Assembly: GCF_049803835.1 (NCBI RefSeq)
Contig: NZ_JBNAGK010000007.1
Location: forward strand, 205,252 to 269,251
Source of the DNA: Pacificoceanicola sp049803835
Lineage (GTDB): Bacteria > Pseudomonadota > Alphaproteobacteria > Rhodobacterales > Rhodobacteraceae
Length of the DNA: 64,000 nt
Reading direction: 5' to 3'
A model generated the notes under the pieces. That model did not search any database, had not been told where the DNA came from, and saw only the letters and a program-made list of their open reading frames with translations. Positions 62,089 through 64,000 of this stretch are shown here, in pieces. The translations under genes were made by a program, and so were the position numbers. How positions within the stretch are numbered: position 1 is the first letter of the stretch; each line of letters begins with the position of its first letter.

Positions 62089-62628
62089 TCAAAGGCCCCT
62101 GTCGAGGGTGATCTGAACCGGCTCCTTGGGCTTGTCGGTCCGGGGCGGCTTTGGGTTCCAGCCGTCCATCGGCTTCTCGAAGCGCTGTCCGAATTCATCG
62201 ATGCCCACGATCGTGATCTGGATCTTGTCGACTGGCTCGGGCGCGCCGCTCACCGGCATGTCGATGCGGGTCCGGGCCACGGGCGTCAGGCCAAGCTCGG
62301 TCATGTAGCGCCCCATGAGCTCCAGCTGCTTGTTGGTAATCGTCAGCCAGGGCGACTGCTGGACATAGCCGCTCGGCGTCTTCAGGAGCGCCGGGGTGTC
62401 AGCAAGGCGTTGCTCGGCGTCCACCCAGCGCCCCCAGGCTTGGCAATAGGCCGCAAGCGCCGCACGGTCCGCGATGGTCAGCAGGCCGGCGCGGTGCAGC
62501 GGCGTGGCCAGCCGTCGCCACTCCTTCTTCGCCACGGGGGAGAGGTGGTCCGGGCAGCGAGGAGGCGCGTTGAGCGGCGTTTCCGCGAGGGTGCCCGACT
62601 TTGGACAGGGTTTGCGTCCGCGCCGCAT
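62089..62628 (-). CDS. Phage terminase small subunit, P27 family (copy 2), 179 aa
   Basis: Starts MRRGRKPCPKSGTL at an ATG that overlaps the stop of the DUF7220-like gene (TGATG). Shared P27 features with copy 1 are PPRCPDHLSPVAKKEWRRL, IADRAALAAYCQAWGRWVDA and GLTPVARTRI. It has a longer, proline-rich C-terminal tail (EKPMDGWNPKPPRTDKPKE). The two copies have diverged strongly, so this is not a recent duplication. Confidence 0.82.
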   Translation of the reverse strand: MRRGRKPCPKSGTLAETPLNAPPRCPDHLSPVAKKEWRRLATPLHRAGLLTIADRAALAAYCQAWGRWVDAEQRLADTPALLKTPSGYVQQSPWLTITNKQLELMGRYMTELGLTPVARTRIDMPVSGAPEPVDKIQITIVGIDEFGQRFEKPMDGWNPKPPRTDKPKEPVQITLDRGL

Positions 62629-62837
62629 CAGCCCAGCCGGACGAACAGACGGCGCAGGGCGTAGCTGCGCAGGAGAGAGAGCAGCGTAAAGCCCGCGCTG
62701 ATGGCCAGATGCTGTCCGAGCCCAGCGGCGAGGCCGACCAGCGGGAACAGCGCGACTTGCAGGGCAAAGGCGGTGCAATAGCCGACGACGACATTGGCGA
62801 GGGCCTCGAGGGCGGATTGGCTGCGGGACTGGCTCAT
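62628..62837 (-). CDS. Small membrane protein (DUF7220-like) of the prophage, 69 aa
   Basis: Starts MSQSRSQSALEALANVVVGY. Two membrane helices are obvious (VVVGYCTAFALQVALFPLVG, and the second around SAGFTLLSLLRSYALRRLF). Proteins of this type sit next to small-terminase and ParB-methyltransferase genes in Rhodobacteraceae prophages. Coupled at both ends: its ATG overlaps the methyltransferase stop by 4 bases, and its stop overlaps the terminase start. Function unknown. Confidence 0.75.
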   Translation of the reverse strand: MSQSRSQSALEALANVVVGYCTAFALQVALFPLVGLAAGLGQHLAISAGFTLLSLLRSYALRRLFVRLG

Positions 62838-64000
62838 GCGGCGATGCCTTCCCGATCTCTGGTGACGGCGTCGAAGCTTTGCCCGGTGCCGTCCAGCACG
62901 GCGGGCTTGCCGGTAAACCCCTGCCAACGCTGGATAATCACATCGACGTAGGCCGGGCTGAGTTCCATGGCGTAGCACACCCGCTTCGTGGTCTCGGCGG
63001 CGATCAGCGTGCTGCCCGACCCGGCGAAGGGCTCGTAGACGGCCTGACCGGCGCTGGAATTGTTCAGGATCGGCCGCCGCATGCATTCGACCGGCTTCTG
63101 CGTGCCATGCACGGTGGTGGCGTCCTGATCGCGGTTCGCAATGCTCCAAAGCGTCGATTGTTTGCGGTCGCCGGTCCAGTGCCCCTTGCCGCGGACGGCA
63201 TAGATCAACGGTTCGTGCTGCCAGTGATAGTGCCCCCGGGACAGCACCAACCGTTCCTTGGCCCAGATGATCTGGCTGCGGATCTCGAAGCCGCAGACGA
63301 CAAGGCTCTCCGCCACCGTGGTCGCGTGCAGCGCCCCGTGCCAGACATAGGCCACATCGCCGGGGAACAGCGCCCAGGCCTCGTGCCAGTCGGCCCGGTG
63401 GTCGTTCAGCACCTTGCCCGTGCGTTTGGTCTTCGCAGCGCCGGTCTCGTTGCGCCAGGCGGGGTCGTAATCCACGCCGTAAGGCGGGTCCGTGACCATC
63501 AGGTGCGGCTGTATCCCACCAAGCAGACGCGCGACCGCCGCCCCGTCCGTGGCATCCCCGCAGAGCAGCCGGTGGGACCCGAGCTGCCAGAGGTCGCCGA
63601 GTCTGGACACCGGATTGGACGGCGGCTCCGGCGTCTCCTCCTCCCGCGCATCGCCTGTGCCGTGGCCCAGCAACGCATCGAGGTCCGCGCCATCGAAGCC
63701 GAGACTGCCAAGGTCGATGTCGAGCGCCGCGAGGTCGCCCAGTTCCAGCGCCAGCAACGCCCGATCCCACCCCGCCTGTTCCGCCAGCCGGTTGTCGGCG
63801 AGGATGTAGGCGCGCTTCTGGGCATCGCTCAGATGGGTCAGCTCGATCACCGGCACGCGCTCCAGCCCCAGCCTCTGCGCCGCCAGCACCCGCCCGTGGC
63901 CCGCGATGATGCCGTTCCCGCCATCGACCAGCACCGGATTGTTGAACCCGAACGCCCGGATCGACCCGGCAATCTGCGCCACCTGCGCCTCCGAATGGGT
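62834..64000 (-). CDS. ParB-domain DNA methyltransferase, partial (runs off the right edge)
   Basis: The N-terminal part visible here is a ParB/Srx-like nuclease domain (QVAQIAGSIRAFGFNNPVLV, then HGRVLAAQRLGLERVPVIEL). An N6-adenine or N4-cytosine methyltransferase follows: catalytic VTDPPYGVDY (D-P-P-Y), and SAM-binding FAGSGSTLIAAE near the C-terminus, with the order DPPY before FxGxG (beta class). The codons continue in frame through the last base of the window, so the N-terminus is outside. Common in prophages, where it may protect phage DNA or act in regulation. Confidence 0.88.
   Translation of the reverse strand, partial: THSEAQVAQIAGSIRAFGFNNPVLVDGGNGIIAGHGRVLAAQRLGLERVPVIELTHLSDAQKRAYILADNRLAEQAGWDRALLALELGDLAALDIDLGSLGFDGADLDALLGHGTGDAREEETPEPPSNPVSRLGDLWQLGSHRLLCGDATDGAAVARLLGGIQPHLMVTDPPYGVDYDPAWRNETGAAKTKRTGKVLNDHRADWHEAWALFPGDVAYVWHGALHATTVAESLVVCGFEIRSQIIWAKERLVLSRGHYHWQHEPLIYAVRGKGHWTGDRKQSTLWSIANRDQDATTVHGTQKPVECMRRPILNNSSAGQAVYEPFAGSGSTLIAAETTKRVCYAMELSPAYVDVIIQRWQGFTGKPAVLDGTGQSFDAVTRDREGIAA

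Overview
The window looks like a chromosomal segment of a marine Rhodobacterales (Roseobacter-group) alphaproteobacterium. GC is high, long antisense open frames are everywhere, and the gene families are typical of that group: an alphaproteobacterial glp operon, TRAP and ABC uptake operons each paired with a regulator, and prophage proteins seen in Rhodobacteraceae. This assignment is inference from gene content; there is no rRNA marker. I saw no tRNA, rRNA or CRISPR array.

Region 1 (1-9200) has the start of an MFS transporter running off the left edge, a large RTX/cadherin-like secreted protein, a decayed IS5-type transposase, and a catabolic pair divided by a TetR regulator (a flavin oxidoreductase resembling N-methylproline demethylases, and an ornithine-cyclodeaminase-family enzyme).

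Region 2 (9200-18300) is a complete glycerol operon, glpD-S-T-P-Q-(extra gene)-U-V, with divergent glpR. A lower-GC gene of unknown function sits between glpQ and glpU and shares a TGATG junction with glpQ.

Region 3 (18300-25950) is a catabolic operon combining a PEP-mutase-type lyase, an SDR dehydrogenase, a TRAP transporter, a GlcD-type FAD oxidase, an HpaI-type aldolase and a GntR regulator. Region 4 (25950-29950) is a PotABCD-type ABC operon. Region 5 (30000-37400) is a soluble GAF histidine kinase and response regulator divergent from a ribose-type ABC importer with an SMP-30 lactonase. A tandem 21-bp inverted repeat lies between them. Region 6 (37650-45860) has small stress- or export-type genes (YHS, Tat-exported cysteine hydrolase, AraC, PNPOx, DUF1348, AhpD, TetR) and a GAF-LuxR regulator facing an MFS transporter.

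Region 7 (45900-64000) is accessory DNA. It starts with a broken IS3 element and an intact IS110-type transposase. Next is a two-gene cassette that is the best candidate for an undescribed system: a 1568-residue protein with a sacsin/HSP90-like ATPase domain fused to a DEAD/DEAH helicase, followed by a 1273-residue RecD-like helicase with a C-terminal PD-(D/E)XK-type nuclease region. The rest is a decayed prophage on the minus strand. From the right edge leftward it carries a ParB-methyltransferase, a small membrane protein, two small-terminase paralogues around a serine recombinase, structural-gene remnants, an endolysin remnant and an overlapping spanin pair. Two plus-strand cargo genes sit inside it: a PHO-box-controlled pstS with an abnormal C-terminus, and a small membrane protein next to a long inverted repeat.
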